The position numbers and the translations under genes are program-made. Below are positions 33,374-41,345 of a stretch of DNA of 64,000 nt, one piece after another (the first letter of the stretch is position 1; each line of letters starts with the position of its first letter). Origin of the DNA: JABCYV01 sp963696025. Its GTDB lineage: Bacteria > Acidobacteriota > Terriglobia > Terriglobales > Acidobacteriaceae. Under the pieces are notes generated by a model. The model ran no database searches. It was not told the DNA's origin and was given only the letters and a program-made list of their open reading frames with translations. The DNA lies in the NCBI GenBank assembly GCA_963696025.1, contig CAVOII010000005.1, positions 1-64,000 of the forward strand. The letters are read 5' to 3'.

Positions 33374-33997
33374 ATGAATCAAGTACGCCCCTACGACCCC
33401 CTCACTTCGCAAAACGCCGCTGTCATCCTCGTCGATCATCAGATCGGCCTGATGAGTGGCGTTCGCGATTATTCGATCGGTATGCTCAAGCACAACGTCG
33501 TGGCACTGGCGAAAGCGGCGAAGGCTCTGAAATTGCCGATCGTCGTGACCACGACAGCGCGCGACAGTATGTGGGGACCGACCATCCCCGAGCTTGTGGA
33601 GGCTTTGCCGGGCGTGGAGATCATCGACCGGTCTTCGGTCAACGCCTACGACGATGCGCGCGTCTCGCGCGCCATCGAGGCGACAGGCCGAAAGAAGCTC
33701 ATCTTCGCCGGCCTCTCTCTGGAAGTGTGCGCAGCTCTCCCCGCCATGACCGCCGTCAGCAAGGGGTTCGACTCGTATGTACCCGTGGACGCATGCGGAA
33801 CTTTCAGCGAGACCAAGCACCAAGCCGGGATTTTGCGAATGGTCCAAGCCGGCGTAGTGGTTTCTGACTACTGCACATTGATGGTGGAGATTCTCAAGGA
33901 CAATCTCGTGCCAGAAGCCGGCCCCGTTTATGAAGCCATGGATATGGATTGGGCCAAGCTCGTCGGTCAAATCTCCGCCGTGTACGCGAAGAAATAG
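33374..33997 (+). CDS. isochorismatase-family cysteine hydrolase
   Basis: A 207-residue YcaC-like hydrolase: AAVILVDHQIGLMSGV supplies the catalytic Asp, KALKLPIVVTTTARDSMWGP the middle region, and IFAGLSLEVCAALPAMTAVS the nucleophile cysteine. AGGAGA precedes ATG 33374. Family members hydrolyse amides or ethers of small acids, but isochorismate as substrate is not implied. It is controlled by the divergent TetR gene with fair likelihood. Confidence 0.9.
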   Translation: MNQVRPYDPLTSQNAAVILVDHQIGLMSGVRDYSIGMLKHNVVALAKAAKALKLPIVVTTTARDSMWGPTIPELVEALPGVEIIDRSSVNAYDDARVSRAIEATGRKKLIFAGLSLEVCAALPAMTAVSKGFDSYVPVDACGTFSETKHQAGILRMVQAGVVVSDYCTLMVEILKDNLVPEAGPVYEAMDMDWAKLVGQISAVYAKK

Positions 33998-34110
33998 CCC
34001 GACGCGTTCAAACGATGGACGCCGCCATCGCATCCCCACAAATAAGAGGAGGACGGCTTATCGATTGAGAGCCCGCCCTTAACGCAAAGTTCCTTTTTCG
34101 CTTCGGCTGA

Positions 34111-34460
34111 TTGCTGGTGAGAAAAAAAGCCCGTCGAACTCGTTTCTGTCTGGCTGCTGCACTTGCAGTAAGTGCAGCAGCCACGGCCACCTGGGCGCAG
34201 TCTACCGGTGTGCAAATTTCGGAAGTGACGAATACCGATAGTCCGCCGGCTACGGCGGAAAACTCAAGGCCGGTTTATCAACTGGATCGCAGCGAGGAGG
34301 ATTGGAGTGGCTTGTGTCGCCAGATAAATGGGCGGGGCGACCTCTGGGACCCACTCAAGTGCGTCGAACTTCGACGACCGCCTGGTTACAACAGGTTGAG
34401 AATCGGGTTTATATCGCTACGGGGCCCGGATTTCCAGCCGAGGCCGAGGTGATCGGAATA
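34111..34460 (+). pseudogene. N-terminal fragment of an alginate-export-like outer-membrane protein
   Basis: A signal-peptide-like start (RFCLAAALAVSAAATATWA) is followed by RPVYQLDRSEEDWSGL and GRGDLWDPLKCVELRRPPG. This resembles the mature start of alginate-export-family porins (Y.LDRSEEDWS.L....R.D.WDP.KYIPL). The expected barrel sequence after it is not found; the frame ends at 34452 in unrelated codons. It starts with TTG or GTG. Truncated relic, family call moderate. Confidence 0.55.
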
Positions 34461-34857
34461 GCGACGGAATATTGCTTCGCTGCATGGGGCTGGGGGTCGG
34501 CGGACGGGGTTTCAATTAGACAAACCCAAGCCGCGAAGCAACTTCTGAAAACGGGGATCGGAGTGAAATTGATCGCCATTAGGCTCATTGACTGGATTAC
34601 CGACCAACCTCCGTCGTCGAGGCACAGGAAAATCGATCAAAATCGACTTGGTTTTGATAGGCTCGCTACGCTTGGCATGGCGCCAACCTCGGTCGGAATA
34701 ATTGCTGAAGGCCAACCTCAACTACAGCCTAGCCACGGCAGGTTAAAAGTGTCTTCAGGAGGTCAGGCGGCTGCGTGATGCTATTGTGTTTCTCCCGTTG
34801 CGGCTTGATTTCTGACCCTGATCCGTGTGCAATGCGCTGCTGCAACAGGGAGAGGTC
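34461..34857. other. gene-free stretch before the serine recombinase
   Basis: The open frame 34302-34778 does not resemble any family and overlaps the previous relic; I see nothing I can support. The region is likely eroded sequence of the porin gene plus the recombinase promoter. Confidence 0.3.
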
Positions 34858-35478
34858 ATGAAAACGAAACGAGCAGCGATCTACGTGCGGGTCTCGACAG
34901 CCGAGCAGGACACCGGTCTTCAGGAAACGGAGCTGCGGGAATACGTCGAGAGCCGTGGCTGGAGTTGCATCGTTTACCGGGACCAAGGGCAGAGTGGTGC
35001 GAAAAACGACCGGCCAGGGCTGACTGCATTGCTGAACGACTTGCGGAGGCGGAAAACCGATGTTGTGGTGGTGTGGGCACTGGATCGGCTGGCTCGTTCG
35101 CTCAAGCATTTGCTCACCATCGCGGAGGAATGCAGACTGCTGGGAGTGGACTTGGTATCTCTGCGGCAAAACATCGACACGACGTTGCCAGCAGGCAGGC
35201 TGACATTTGCAGTGCTGGGAGCAGTTGCGGAGTTCGAGCGCGAGATGCTGCGGGAGCGGGTGAAATCAGGAATGGCACAAGCACGTCGTGCTGGAAAACG
35301 TGTCGGTCGCCCAGCCCTACGTCAGTTCGCGCCATCCGAGATCGAAACGATGCGGCAGTTGCGGTCGAAGGGCACCAGCGTTCGCAAATTGGCGACGGAT
35401 TTCAAGACGACGCAGTGGATGGCGGAAAGGCTCACGGCCATCAATGCCCAGACGGATGGAGTGAGCATCAACAGGTAG
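34858..35478 (+). CDS. serine recombinase (resolvase/invertase family)
   Basis: ATG 34858 (GGGAGAGG upstream) opens a 206-residue resolvase: AAIYVRVSTAEQDTGLQETE contains the catalytic serine, YRDQGQSGAKNDRPGLTALL, VVVWALDRLARSLKHLL holds the conserved arginines, and GAVAEFEREMLRERVKSGMA the long helix. A Hin-like helix-turn-helix ends it (MRQLRSKGTSVRKLATDFKT). It makes site-specific recombination events such as co-integrate resolution or inversion. It stands alone, immediately left of the row of single-gene segments separated by palindromic repeats; the first repeat copy is about 100 bases downstream. Confidence 0.92.
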   Translation: MKTKRAAIYVRVSTAEQDTGLQETELREYVESRGWSCIVYRDQGQSGAKNDRPGLTALLNDLRRRKTDVVVVWALDRLARSLKHLLTIAEECRLLGVDLVSLRQNIDTTLPAGRLTFAVLGAVAEFEREMLRERVKSGMAQARRAGKRVGRPALRQFAPSEIETMRQLRSKGTSVRKLATDFKTTQWMAERLTAINAQTDGVSINR

Positions 35479-35575
35479 GTCAAAGGTTCCGGATGCCGAC
35501 ACAAGCGAATGAACATCGGCTACGGGTTGCACCCGATACTCGAATAAAAGGCGGGCCAGTGGGAAAACCCTTGGG

Positions 35576-35607
35576 TCAATGAGTGTAATGGCGATGGTTC
35601 GACAGTT
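35576..35607 (+). repeat. palindromic repeat family, half-site copy 1
   Basis: TCAATGAGTGTAATGGCGAT followed by a diverged end ending in CAGTT. It matches the right arm of the full palindrome at 38051-38132 over about 25 of 32 bases. It lies between the recombinase and the convergent IPT/TIG lipoprotein gene. Confidence 0.75.
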
Positions 35608-35661
35608 GAGCAAAGGGTGGATGCCGTTGCATTGGGAATTCGAATCGTCCCGGTGGCGTGG

Positions 35662-36066
35662 CTACTTGATGGTCAGGGCGCGGGCTTGGCTTGTTCCGCC
35701 GCTAGTGCAGCCTAGATTCCCGGAGTTTCCGCTTGGAGTGTTGATGGAAACGCTGGCTGTTCCTGGGCCCGTAATGAATGCGGTCGTAAGTGTGACCTGC
35801 AACTGGGAGCTGCTCAGGACCTGCGTGCTCAGAGTCGTCCCGTTGATAACCACGACTGAGGACGACACGATATGACTGCCATTCACGGTGAGCAAGAATC
35901 CCTGCTGCACTTGCGCGAATGTGATGGTGGTGGGCGAGAGAGAAGAAATGGACGGGGCGGGACGGGCGCTTCCGCAGAGGGGATTCAAGGCGTTGCAGCC
36001 TTGCAAAACGAGCACGGCGAGCAGCAACGTGCTGAGCGGTCGCAGAGAAGTGTGAATTCGTTTCAT
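35662..36066 (-). CDS. lipoprotein with IPT/TIG domain
   Basis: 134 residues: a lipoprotein signal (LLLAVLVLQGC lipobox with Cys at about residue 24) and then one IPT/TIG immunoglobulin-like domain (PSISSLSPTTITFAQVQQGF, LLTVNGSHIVSSSVVVINGT, LQVTLTTAFITGPGTASVSI). It is an outer surface or periplasmic lipoprotein of unknown binding partner. It is flanked by repeat copies 1 and 2 and has no neighbours in an operon. Confidence 0.8.
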   Translation of the reverse strand: MKRIHTSLRPLSTLLLAVLVLQGCNALNPLCGSARPAPSISSLSPTTITFAQVQQGFLLTVNGSHIVSSSVVVINGTTLSTQVLSSSQLQVTLTTAFITGPGTASVSINTPSGNSGNLGCTSGGTSQARALTIK

Positions 36067-36103
36067 ACAGCATCGTATACCCCGTGCCTGCCGGGCCGGG
36101 GGT

Positions 36104-36132
36104 TCTGAGTGTAATAGCGATTTATCGCCAGT
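36104..36132 (+). repeat. palindromic repeat family, half-site copy 2
   Basis: TCTGAGTGTAATAGCGATTT then ATCGCCAGT; matches the right arm of the full palindrome with several changes. It includes a small internal stem (AGCGAT with ATCGC). It lies between two minus-strand single-gene segments. Confidence 0.6.
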
Positions 36133-36177
36133 CGCGCTACGAACCTCTCGGGCAGCGAAGGCTGACCAGCCACATGG

Positions 36178-36324
36178 CTACTTCCGCTTGCGGGGGAACC
36201 AGTGATTTGCATCAACAAGGATGGGGGCCACGAGACCAATGGCCGCCACAATCAGGACTAGCAACACCAGCCACCATTTCCCCAGCATGATGACGAAAGA
36301 ACGCTCCCGAATCACGGCCAGCAT
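36178..36324 (-). CDS. small single-pass membrane protein, 48 residues
   Basis: A short frame not long enough for standard cut-offs: MLAVIRERSFVIMLGKWWLV continues with LLVLIVAAIGLVAPILVDAN and ends HWFPRKRK. One clear transmembrane helix is flanked by basic residues. Start ATG 36324, stop TAG at 36178-36180; no strong ribosome site. The frame is clean and placed, like its neighbours, between two repeat copies (2 and 3), which supports it as an independent gene. No family recognised. Confidence 0.5.
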   Translation of the reverse strand: MLAVIRERSFVIMLGKWWLVLLVLIVAAIGLVAPILVDANHWFPRKRK

Positions 36325-36361
36325 AAAGCCAGAATACGCTTAGCGGCCTTCTCTGTCAGGT

Positions 36362-36392
36362 ACGTGAGCGTAATGGCGATGTTTCAACAATT
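36362..36392 (+). repeat. palindromic repeat family, half-site copy 3
   Basis: ACGTGAGCGTAATGGCGATG then TTTCAACAATT. It matches the right arm of the full palindrome. It ends 20 bases before the stop codon side of the 36413-36913 gene. Confidence 0.65.
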
Positions 36393-36412
36393 GTCGGCGC
36401 ATGGGAAGCAAA

Positions 36413-36913
36413 CTACTTCGCAACCCAAACGATGAACGTCAGCTCGTCATCCTCGTAGTGCGCCGAAATCTCCCAGCATCCGGGCGTTGGAAAGTCAATG
36501 CCTCCCACCAAAAATGACTTCCAATCCTCTCTGAAACCGCCTAAGCCCCTCGAGACCTTCGCAGGCGGCGCTGGAATGTCCAGTCGCTGCGCAGTGACCA
36601 TCAACTTCGAAGCTTCGCTTTGTGGAATGTCCGACTTATAGCGCAACCAGTCCTGCCGCCACCAGAAGGTTTTTTCTCCACGAGGCCATGTTGCATCACT
36701 TCGAAGTATGGTCCATAGCCTGTCCGTACCAAACCAAAAACTGCCAGCGGGTGCTTTGGCGGGATAGGGCGACGGGGCAACAAAAGGGGGGTCTGACACC
36801 TGGGTTACCGGGCACATCCCTAGGGCGTGTGGCCTTGCTGATCCTGATTGCTGGGTCAGAGATAACTGGGATACGGAAATTAGACAGACTAGCGATAGAA
36901 GGCGGAGCAACAT
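36413..36913 (-). CDS. secreted hypothetical protein
   Basis: 166 residues with a signal peptide (LLSLVCLISVSQLSL) and a Pro/Trp-rich mature part: VAPSPYPAKAPAGSFWFGTD, TFWWRQDWL, DFPTPGCWEISAHYEDDELT and FIVWVAK. The CWEI.A.Y.D.EL.F.VWV ending recurs in secreted acidobacterial proteins I have seen, but no function is known. It is flanked by repeat copies 3 and 4. Confidence 0.7.
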   Translation of the reverse strand: MLLRLLSLVCLISVSQLSLTQQSGSARPHALGMCPVTQVSDPPFVAPSPYPAKAPAGSFWFGTDRLWTILRSDATWPRGEKTFWWRQDWLRYKSDIPQSEASKLMVTAQRLDIPAPPAKVSRGLGGFREDWKSFLVGGIDFPTPGCWEISAHYEDDELTFIVWVAK

Positions 36914-37032
36914 AGAGCCTCCCGTAGCGTGTCCATTCTACAACTTCGTGGGGACGCTTCGGGATATCTCACATAACTGTCGCAACCAGGCGTTCTCACC
37001 AGCTTGCGCCGTTTGTTTGCCGGAAACCGAGG

Positions 37033-37060
37033 TCAATGAGTGTAATGGCGATCAACAGCA
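37033..37060 (+). repeat. palindromic repeat family, half-site copy 4
   Basis: TCAATGAGTGTAATGGCGAT is a perfect match to the consensus core. The next bases form TGGCGAT-N8-ATCGCCA, a local 7-bp stem. It lies 115-140 bases upstream of the 37174 start codon. Confidence 0.75.
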
Positions 37061-37173
37061 ATCGCCAATCGGATAGTTTGCGGTTTGCCGACCGTCCAAC
37101 CAAGTGAATTAAACCAGCGTTGACGTGGCCGGTGATTCGGAATAGATTTTGGAACAACTGCGGAGGATTATCC

Positions 37174-37953
37174 ATGCGGAATGGGGTCGCTGGAATTCTG
37201 TGGCTAAGCAGTTTGATTAGCGTGGCGCAAGTTCAGCAGGTGCAGCGACCCTATTCGCCTGTCCCGGTATCGGACGGCGGAGTGCGGGAAGTCGTGGAGA
37301 GCATCGTAATTCCTGCCATTCCCCGTGCGCCTTTTACGGCGACGCTGGCGACCGAGGCGGTTAAATATGCCGCCGATGGTTCAACATTGACCCTCGTCAA
37401 CGACCGGCACATCGCGCGAGATGCGCAAGGCCGCATCTACGAGGAACGCTGGTTTTTGGTGCCCAAGGACGGGAAGGTCAAGTCCATCATGAATTGGATT
37501 CAGATTGCTGATCCCTCGCGGCGAACGCTCTATAACTGCAGCACTGAGGTGCGCATTTGTGATCTGCTGGTCTTTGATCCGACAGACGATCTTTCGGCCA
37601 TGTCGCCTCGTAGGGGCTCTTCGGGCCGGCTTCGGGAGGGTGGTGGAGATGTGGTGTGGGAGGATCTGGGAAAAAGGAATATTGCAGGAATAGATACGGT
37701 CGGAACGCGCGAAACTACTACCATCGATGCTGGGGCTATGGGGAATGACCAGCCGCTCACCTACATGAGCGAATACTGGCACTCAGAGCAGCTTGGAATT
37801 AATCTGCTATCCCTTCGCAGCAGTCCATTTTTCGGAAAGCAAACATTCACTGTTACTGAGCTGACTGCCGCTGACCCAGACCCGCAACTCTTCGAACTGC
37901 CGGTTGGCTTCAAGGTAAACGATCAGCGAAAACACCCGCAGATTTCACATTAG
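37174..37953 (+). CDS. secreted hypothetical protein
   Basis: ATG 37174 with CGGAGGA upstream. A signal peptide (NGVAGILWLSSLISVAQ) is followed by a 240-residue mature protein with PFTATLATEAVKYAADGSTL, RHIARDAQGRIYEERW, TRETTTIDAGAMGNDQPLTY and SEYWHSEQLGINLLS. Such T..A..G.R..RE......G pattern proteins of unknown function are common in acidobacterial exoproteomes. It sits between repeat copies 4 and 5. Confidence 0.75.
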   Translation: MRNGVAGILWLSSLISVAQVQQVQRPYSPVPVSDGGVREVVESIVIPAIPRAPFTATLATEAVKYAADGSTLTLVNDRHIARDAQGRIYEERWFLVPKDGKVKSIMNWIQIADPSRRTLYNCSTEVRICDLLVFDPTDDLSAMSPRRGSSGRLREGGGDVVWEDLGKRNIAGIDTVGTRETTTIDAGAMGNDQPLTYMSEYWHSEQLGINLLSLRSSPFFGKQTFTVTELTAADPDPQLFELPVGFKVNDQRKHPQISH

Positions 37954-38050
37954 CTTCCGCACTTTAGCCCACCCGACAACGAAACAGCATTTTCCAAAAT
38001 CATGTCGCACCAGACCATGGTCGTCGATGCTCGGGAGCGGCTGGATATAT

Positions 38051-38132
38051 AGTTGGCGAAGTCAGGCGATTTCACTCATTGAGAATTGGACCGATTCGGG
38101 TCAATGAGTGTAATCGCGATGTTACGCCAACT
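38051..38132. repeat. full palindromic repeat (copy 5), REP/MITE-like
   Basis: Left arm 38051-38082 and right arm 38101-38132 are 32-base inverted repeats with 25 matching positions, including AGTTGGCG at the outer end and CACTCATTGA at the inner end, around an 18-base loop. It lies between two convergent genes (ending 37953 and 38154), where the hairpin could also terminate transcription. It is the reference copy for the half-sites at 35576, 36104, 36362, 37033, 38651, 38842 and 46819, and for the site interrupted by the IS at 39761/41346. Confidence 0.85.
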
Positions 38133-38153
38133 GATGCATCCGAGGGTCTACTT

Positions 38154-38603
38154 TTAGGGCTTGCACCAGCCTTGAAGAACAACGCGGGAGCGAAGTTTAT
38201 ATCGACCAGCCTCTTCGTCGTATGAGAAGTCATTGGGGAAATGAAGTGTTTTCCTGTCCCACTCCTCCCCTTCTGCGCTGATGAGCCTCACGAGAACGGA
38301 AGTTGGCCGCCTGTCACACTGATGATGACCATTCAGAGGGTTGTACGAAGTAAAGCTGTTGAAATTGACTCGGCCTTGAAAGGAATCGTCGTGGATGTCC
38401 AGCGCGGTTTCCGCAGCGGAACCTTCCAATTGCTTCTTCCTGAACATCAGCGTGACCAGAACTTTGTAGTCTGGCTTGAAAGAGCATCGGAGCTGTCCGC
38501 GAACGTCCACGGACTCGGTTGGGCACTTCGCCCACGCAGTAAGCGCCAGACCTGTGTTGAGCACGGCAAGAGCAATTGAAAGCCAGGTCTTGGTCGTCCT
38601 CAT
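38154..38603 (-). CDS. secreted hypothetical protein, 149 residues
   Basis: Signal peptide LSIALAVLNTGLALTAWA, then KCPTESVDVRGQLRCSFKPD, VLVTLMFRKKQLEGSAAETA, HQCDRRPTSVLVRLISAEGE and the end VVLQGWCKP. Four cysteines suggest disulfides in the periplasm or outside. The beta-rich layout with an early V.G.L.C segment resembles transthyretin-like secreted proteins, but this is only a resemblance. It is flanked by repeat copies 5 and 6. Confidence 0.68.
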   Translation of the reverse strand: MRTTKTWLSIALAVLNTGLALTAWAKCPTESVDVRGQLRCSFKPDYKVLVTLMFRKKQLEGSAAETALDIHDDSFQGRVNFNSFTSYNPLNGHHQCDRRPTSVLVRLISAEGEEWDRKTLHFPNDFSYDEEAGRYKLRSRVVLQGWCKP

Positions 38604-38650
38604 CGGTCTTTAATGCTAATACGCCAGTCGCGCACGCTGAAAGTTACTTT

Positions 38651-38683
38651 GGACTGGCTGCGATGACACTCAGTTGACGTAAT
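38651..38683 (-). repeat. palindromic repeat family copy 6, joined to IS left end
   Basis: On the minus strand: ACGTCAACTGAGTGTCATCG, a diverged right arm. Read on the plus strand its outer end AGTTGACGTAAT runs straight into CGCATTATAAGAGGG, the left end of an IS1111-type fragment, at the same internal position as the intact IS at 39773. Confidence 0.6.
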
Positions 38684-38812
38684 CGCATTATAAGAGGGCG
38701 CCCCTTTTGGAGTAGGTTGTCATCGTTCGCATGATCACCTACAAAAAGGAGCACCCTCGATGAGCAGCGAAAAGTATATTGGGCTGGACGTTCATCAAGC
38801 AACGATCTCGGT
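38684..38812 (+). mobile_element. truncated IS1111-type left end
   Basis: CGCATTATAAGAGGGCG, then a noncoding stretch and ATG 38760 with the first codons MSSEKYIGLDVHQATISV. This closely matches the first 130 bases of the intact element at 39773. Similarity ends at the codons after TISV, where another repeat half-site region begins. Only the left end survives. Confidence 0.8.
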
Positions 38813-38841
38813 CGCGTCGTTTAGCGCGTATTGACCAACGG

Positions 38842-38873
38842 TCAACTTGTGCTATGGCGATATTACGTCAGTT
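38842..38873 (+). repeat. palindromic repeat family, half-site copy 7
   Basis: TCAACTTGTGCTATGGCGAT then ATTACGTCAGTT. It matches the right arm consensus with a few substitutions and lies about 100 bases upstream of the fatty-acid-hydroxylase-like gene. TTGACC and GGTCAA directly before it form a small inverted repeat. Confidence 0.65.
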
Positions 38874-38973
38874 ACCTTGAGCGGCAAGTCGTTTTGCCAG
38901 AATATCAAGCACACAAAGTGACGGCGGCGTTTTCACGCGTCAGAGGTTGGCCCTTAAGGTGGAACATGGATTT

Positions 38974-39705
38974 ATGACCCTACCGAGCATGCTGGTAGTT
39001 CTTGCAACCATCATTTTCCTAGTCTTGGAGAGAGCAATTCCTGGGCGCGAACTGCCCAAAGTGAAAGGCTGGTACTGGCGCGCGTTGCTGGTAAATCTGG
39101 TTCAGCTCGGAATTACTCTGGCAACGGCAAGATTTTGGATTCAGCTATTTGGCGTCTCGGTCTTCAAACTGTCTGCTTGGAACATGCCTCTTGCGGAAGG
39201 CTTCGTAGGATGGTTCGTCGGAACATTTTTCTTTTATTGGTGGCACGTGCTGCGGCACAAGAATGGATTCTGGCTTGTATTCCATCAAGTCCATCATTCG
39301 CCGTCACGAATTGAGATCGCGACATCGTTCTACAAGCACCCCCTTGAAATTTTGAGTGACGCAATTCTCAGCGCACTTGTGCTGTATCCCCTGTTGGGGT
39401 GCTCAATGATGGGCGCATTCTGGTACAACTTCCTTGCTGCGACTGGCGAATACTTCTACCACGTAAATATTAAAACTCCAAGGTGGCTGAGGTTTCTTAT
39501 CCAGACCCCGGAATTGCACTCGATACATCATCAATACGACGTTCACAAGTACAACTTTTCAGACATCCCGCTTTGGGATCGCCTGTTTGGGACTTACAAG
39601 GACGCAACCGATTTTTCGAGTCGGTGCGGCTTCCCAAAAGGAGCCGAGGAGAAGCTCGGAGCGATGTTGATCTTCGAGGATGTCTATCACGAAGAATCCG
39701 CGTAG
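38974..39705 (+). CDS. fatty acid hydroxylase / sterol desaturase family membrane protein
   Basis: About 243 residues with four hydrophobic segments and the three histidine clusters of the family: HVLRH, HQVHH and HSIHHQ, which bind a di-iron centre. It likely hydroxylates or desaturates a lipid in the inner membrane using oxygen and an electron donor. ATG 38974 begins MTLPSMLVVLATIIFLVL, a membrane-spanning start. It is the last single-gene segment before the intact IS. Confidence 0.85.
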   Translation: MTLPSMLVVLATIIFLVLERAIPGRELPKVKGWYWRALLVNLVQLGITLATARFWIQLFGVSVFKLSAWNMPLAEGFVGWFVGTFFFYWWHVLRHKNGFWLVFHQVHHSPSRIEIATSFYKHPLEILSDAILSALVLYPLLGCSMMGAFWYNFLAATGEYFYHVNIKTPRWLRFLIQTPELHSIHHQYDVHKYNFSDIPLWDRLFGTYKDATDFSSRCGFPKGAEEKLGAMLIFEDVYHEESA

Positions 39706-39760
39706 CAAAAGCTGCCGCAGAGAATGCAAAGCAAGTGGTTCAGCGGTCTGGAAGACACCC

Positions 39761-39772
39761 AGTTGTCGAAAA
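39761..39772 (+). repeat. left part of repeat copy 8, interrupted by the IS
   Basis: AGTTGTCGAAAA corresponds to the outer 12 bases of the left arm of the full palindrome. The IS starts directly after it. The remainder, CAGGCGATTACACCAATTGA and GAATTG, resumes at 41346-41371 beyond the IS right end. Confidence 0.7.
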
Positions 39773-39847
39773 CGCATTATAAGAGGGCGTCCCTTTAGGA
39801 GTAGGTTATGAGCGCAAGCATCATTCCCTACGAAAGGAACACCCTCC

Positions 39848-40915
39848 ATGAATAGCGAAAAGTATATTGGGCTCGACGTTCATCAAGCAACCATCTCGGT
39901 GGCAGTATTGGATTCCACTGGCAAGTTAGTCATGGAATCCATCCTGGAAACAAAAGCCGCGACCATTCTGGAGTTCTTTGCGGGGTTGCGCGGAACTTTG
40001 TCGGTCACCTTCGAAGAAGGAACTTGGGCCGCGTGGCTGTACGATTTACTGAAGCCGCATGTGGCCAAGCTGGTGGTGTGCAATCCGCGAAAAAATGCTC
40101 TGCTCAAAGACGGAAACAAAAATGATCGTATCGACGCCCACAAGTTGGCCGAACTGTTGTACCTGAACAAGCTCAGCTCGGTCTACCATGGCGAGACGGG
40201 CGTGCGCATGCTGCGCGAGTTAGCCCGGAGCTACCTGACCCTGGTCAAAGATCTGACCCGAGTCATGTGTCGGTTGAAAGCGGTCTATCGCAGCTGGGCG
40301 ATCCCCTGTGTCGGCCGGGACGTCTACTATACCCGTCATCGAGCCGAGTGGCTGGGCAAGATCAAGGAAGCCGGCGTCCGTCGCCGAGCCGAACGACTCT
40401 ACCAGCAACTGGACATGCTGCAGTACTTGCGCCAGCAAGCGCGCCGCGAGCTGTTGGCGGAGAGTCGCAAGCATGCCATCACCGTCAAACTACGGCAGAT
40501 TCCCTCACTGGGACCGATTCGCTCCGCCTTGGCGGTGGCGCTGATCCAGACCCCGCATCGTTTCCGCACTAAGCGACAGCTTTGGGCTTACAGCGGACTG
40601 GCTTTGGAAACCCGCACCAGTGCGGAATATTGCTATGTCAAAGGCGGACTGCGACGTTCTAAGAAACAGATCTCCATTCGCGGTCTGAACAAGGACCACA
40701 ATCATGATCTGAAAGGCTTGTTCAAAGGTGCGGCCACCAGGGCCAGTGTACTGCCTGGCCCGTTCCAGGATTTCTACCAGAGATCACTGGTCAAAGGTAT
40801 CAAGCCCACGATGGCGCGTCTCACGCTGGCGCGCAAGATTGCAGCCATCACGCTAACTCTATGGAAGAAGGGAGAAAACTTCGACGCTGACAAACTGAAA
40901 TCGCAAGCCGCTTGA
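39848..40915 (+). CDS. IS110/IS1111-type transposase
   Basis: 355 residues: the N-terminal DEDD RuvC-like domain (YIGLDVHQATISVAVLDSTG with the first Asp, TFEEGTWAAWLYDLL with the Glu, DGNKNDRIDAHKLAELLYLN with the last Asp pair), a helical linker, and the C-terminal Transposase_20 domain (LRQIPSLGPIRSALAVALIQ, KRQLWAYSGLALETRTSAEY with the catalytic Ser region, and SIRGLNKDHNHDLKGLFKGA). GAACACCCTCC precedes ATG 39848. Relatives use a structured element-encoded RNA to choose target and donor sites. The frame is intact, so the element may be active. Confidence 0.93.
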   Translation: MNSEKYIGLDVHQATISVAVLDSTGKLVMESILETKAATILEFFAGLRGTLSVTFEEGTWAAWLYDLLKPHVAKLVVCNPRKNALLKDGNKNDRIDAHKLAELLYLNKLSSVYHGETGVRMLRELARSYLTLVKDLTRVMCRLKAVYRSWAIPCVGRDVYYTRHRAEWLGKIKEAGVRRRAERLYQQLDMLQYLRQQARRELLAESRKHAITVKLRQIPSLGPIRSALAVALIQTPHRFRTKRQLWAYSGLALETRTSAEYCYVKGGLRRSKKQISIRGLNKDHNHDLKGLFKGAATRASVLPGPFQDFYQRSLVKGIKPTMARLTLARKIAAITLTLWKKGENFDADKLKSQAA

Positions 40916-41332
40916 GCGTCTCACGGGAAGAGCCCTCCACCTCCGGTGATCTTTTTCTGGTGGTGGCCAGTTGGTTCTTGAGACGCTCGGGTTCGAGGGT
41001 GAGCATCCTTATCGCCTGTAGGCGCACAGTGCCTGTGGCACTGAGCCTCTGTGTTAACCCTATGCCCTCTCGGATAACCCGAAAAAGCACTAGGCCTCGA
41101 GTCGCAGATAGAACCATGGTTGACACCGTACAACCACCAGTGCTTGCCAGTTTCAGAAACCGATCGGCGTTGTCGCTACTAATGAACATGCAGCTGTTGA
41201 GATGGAGCAAAGCAAAATCCGAAACCACAGGGCAAGACACAAGACTCGAGCGTCACTCCTATCTGACAAGGGACTGGATGCCGCGAACCATAACCGCGCT
41301 TCCGGCGGAGGAAGAAGAATGTTCTTGACATC
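40914..41332 (+). ncRNA. candidate guide (bridge/seek) RNA region in the IS right end
   Basis: The 420 bases between the transposase stop and the right subterminal repeat have no gene but clear secondary structure: GAGCGTCTC (40914-40922) pairs perfectly with GAGACGCTC (40980-40988) around an inner CCACC/GGTGG stem; CGCC-TGTA-GGCG (41013-41024) and CAGTGCC-TGT-GGCACTG (41027-41043) are two adjacent hairpins. In IS1111-type elements the guide RNA is known to be encoded in the noncoding end downstream of the transposase. The exact RNA ends and guide loops are not determined here. Confidence 0.5.
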
Positions 41333-41345
41333 CCCTCTTATAGAA

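Larger units (their letters stand above)
39773..41345 (+). mobile_element. IS110-family element, IS1111-type
   Basis: The boundaries are inferred from the interrupted repeat: left flank AGTTGTCGAAAA, right flank CAGGCGATTACACC. Subterminal inverted repeats TATAAGAGGG (39778-39787) and CCCTCTTATA (41333-41342) match perfectly over 10 bases, a trait of the IS1111 subgroup. It holds one transposase gene, a short left noncoding end (about 75 bases) and a long right noncoding end (about 420 bases). No target duplication is visible, as expected for this family. Confidence 0.85.

Noticed and set aside
34827..35582. 251-residue open frame overlapping the serine recombinase
   Set aside because: It lies in the next frame over the recombinase and shows no domain; the recombinase frame has complete resolvase motifs.
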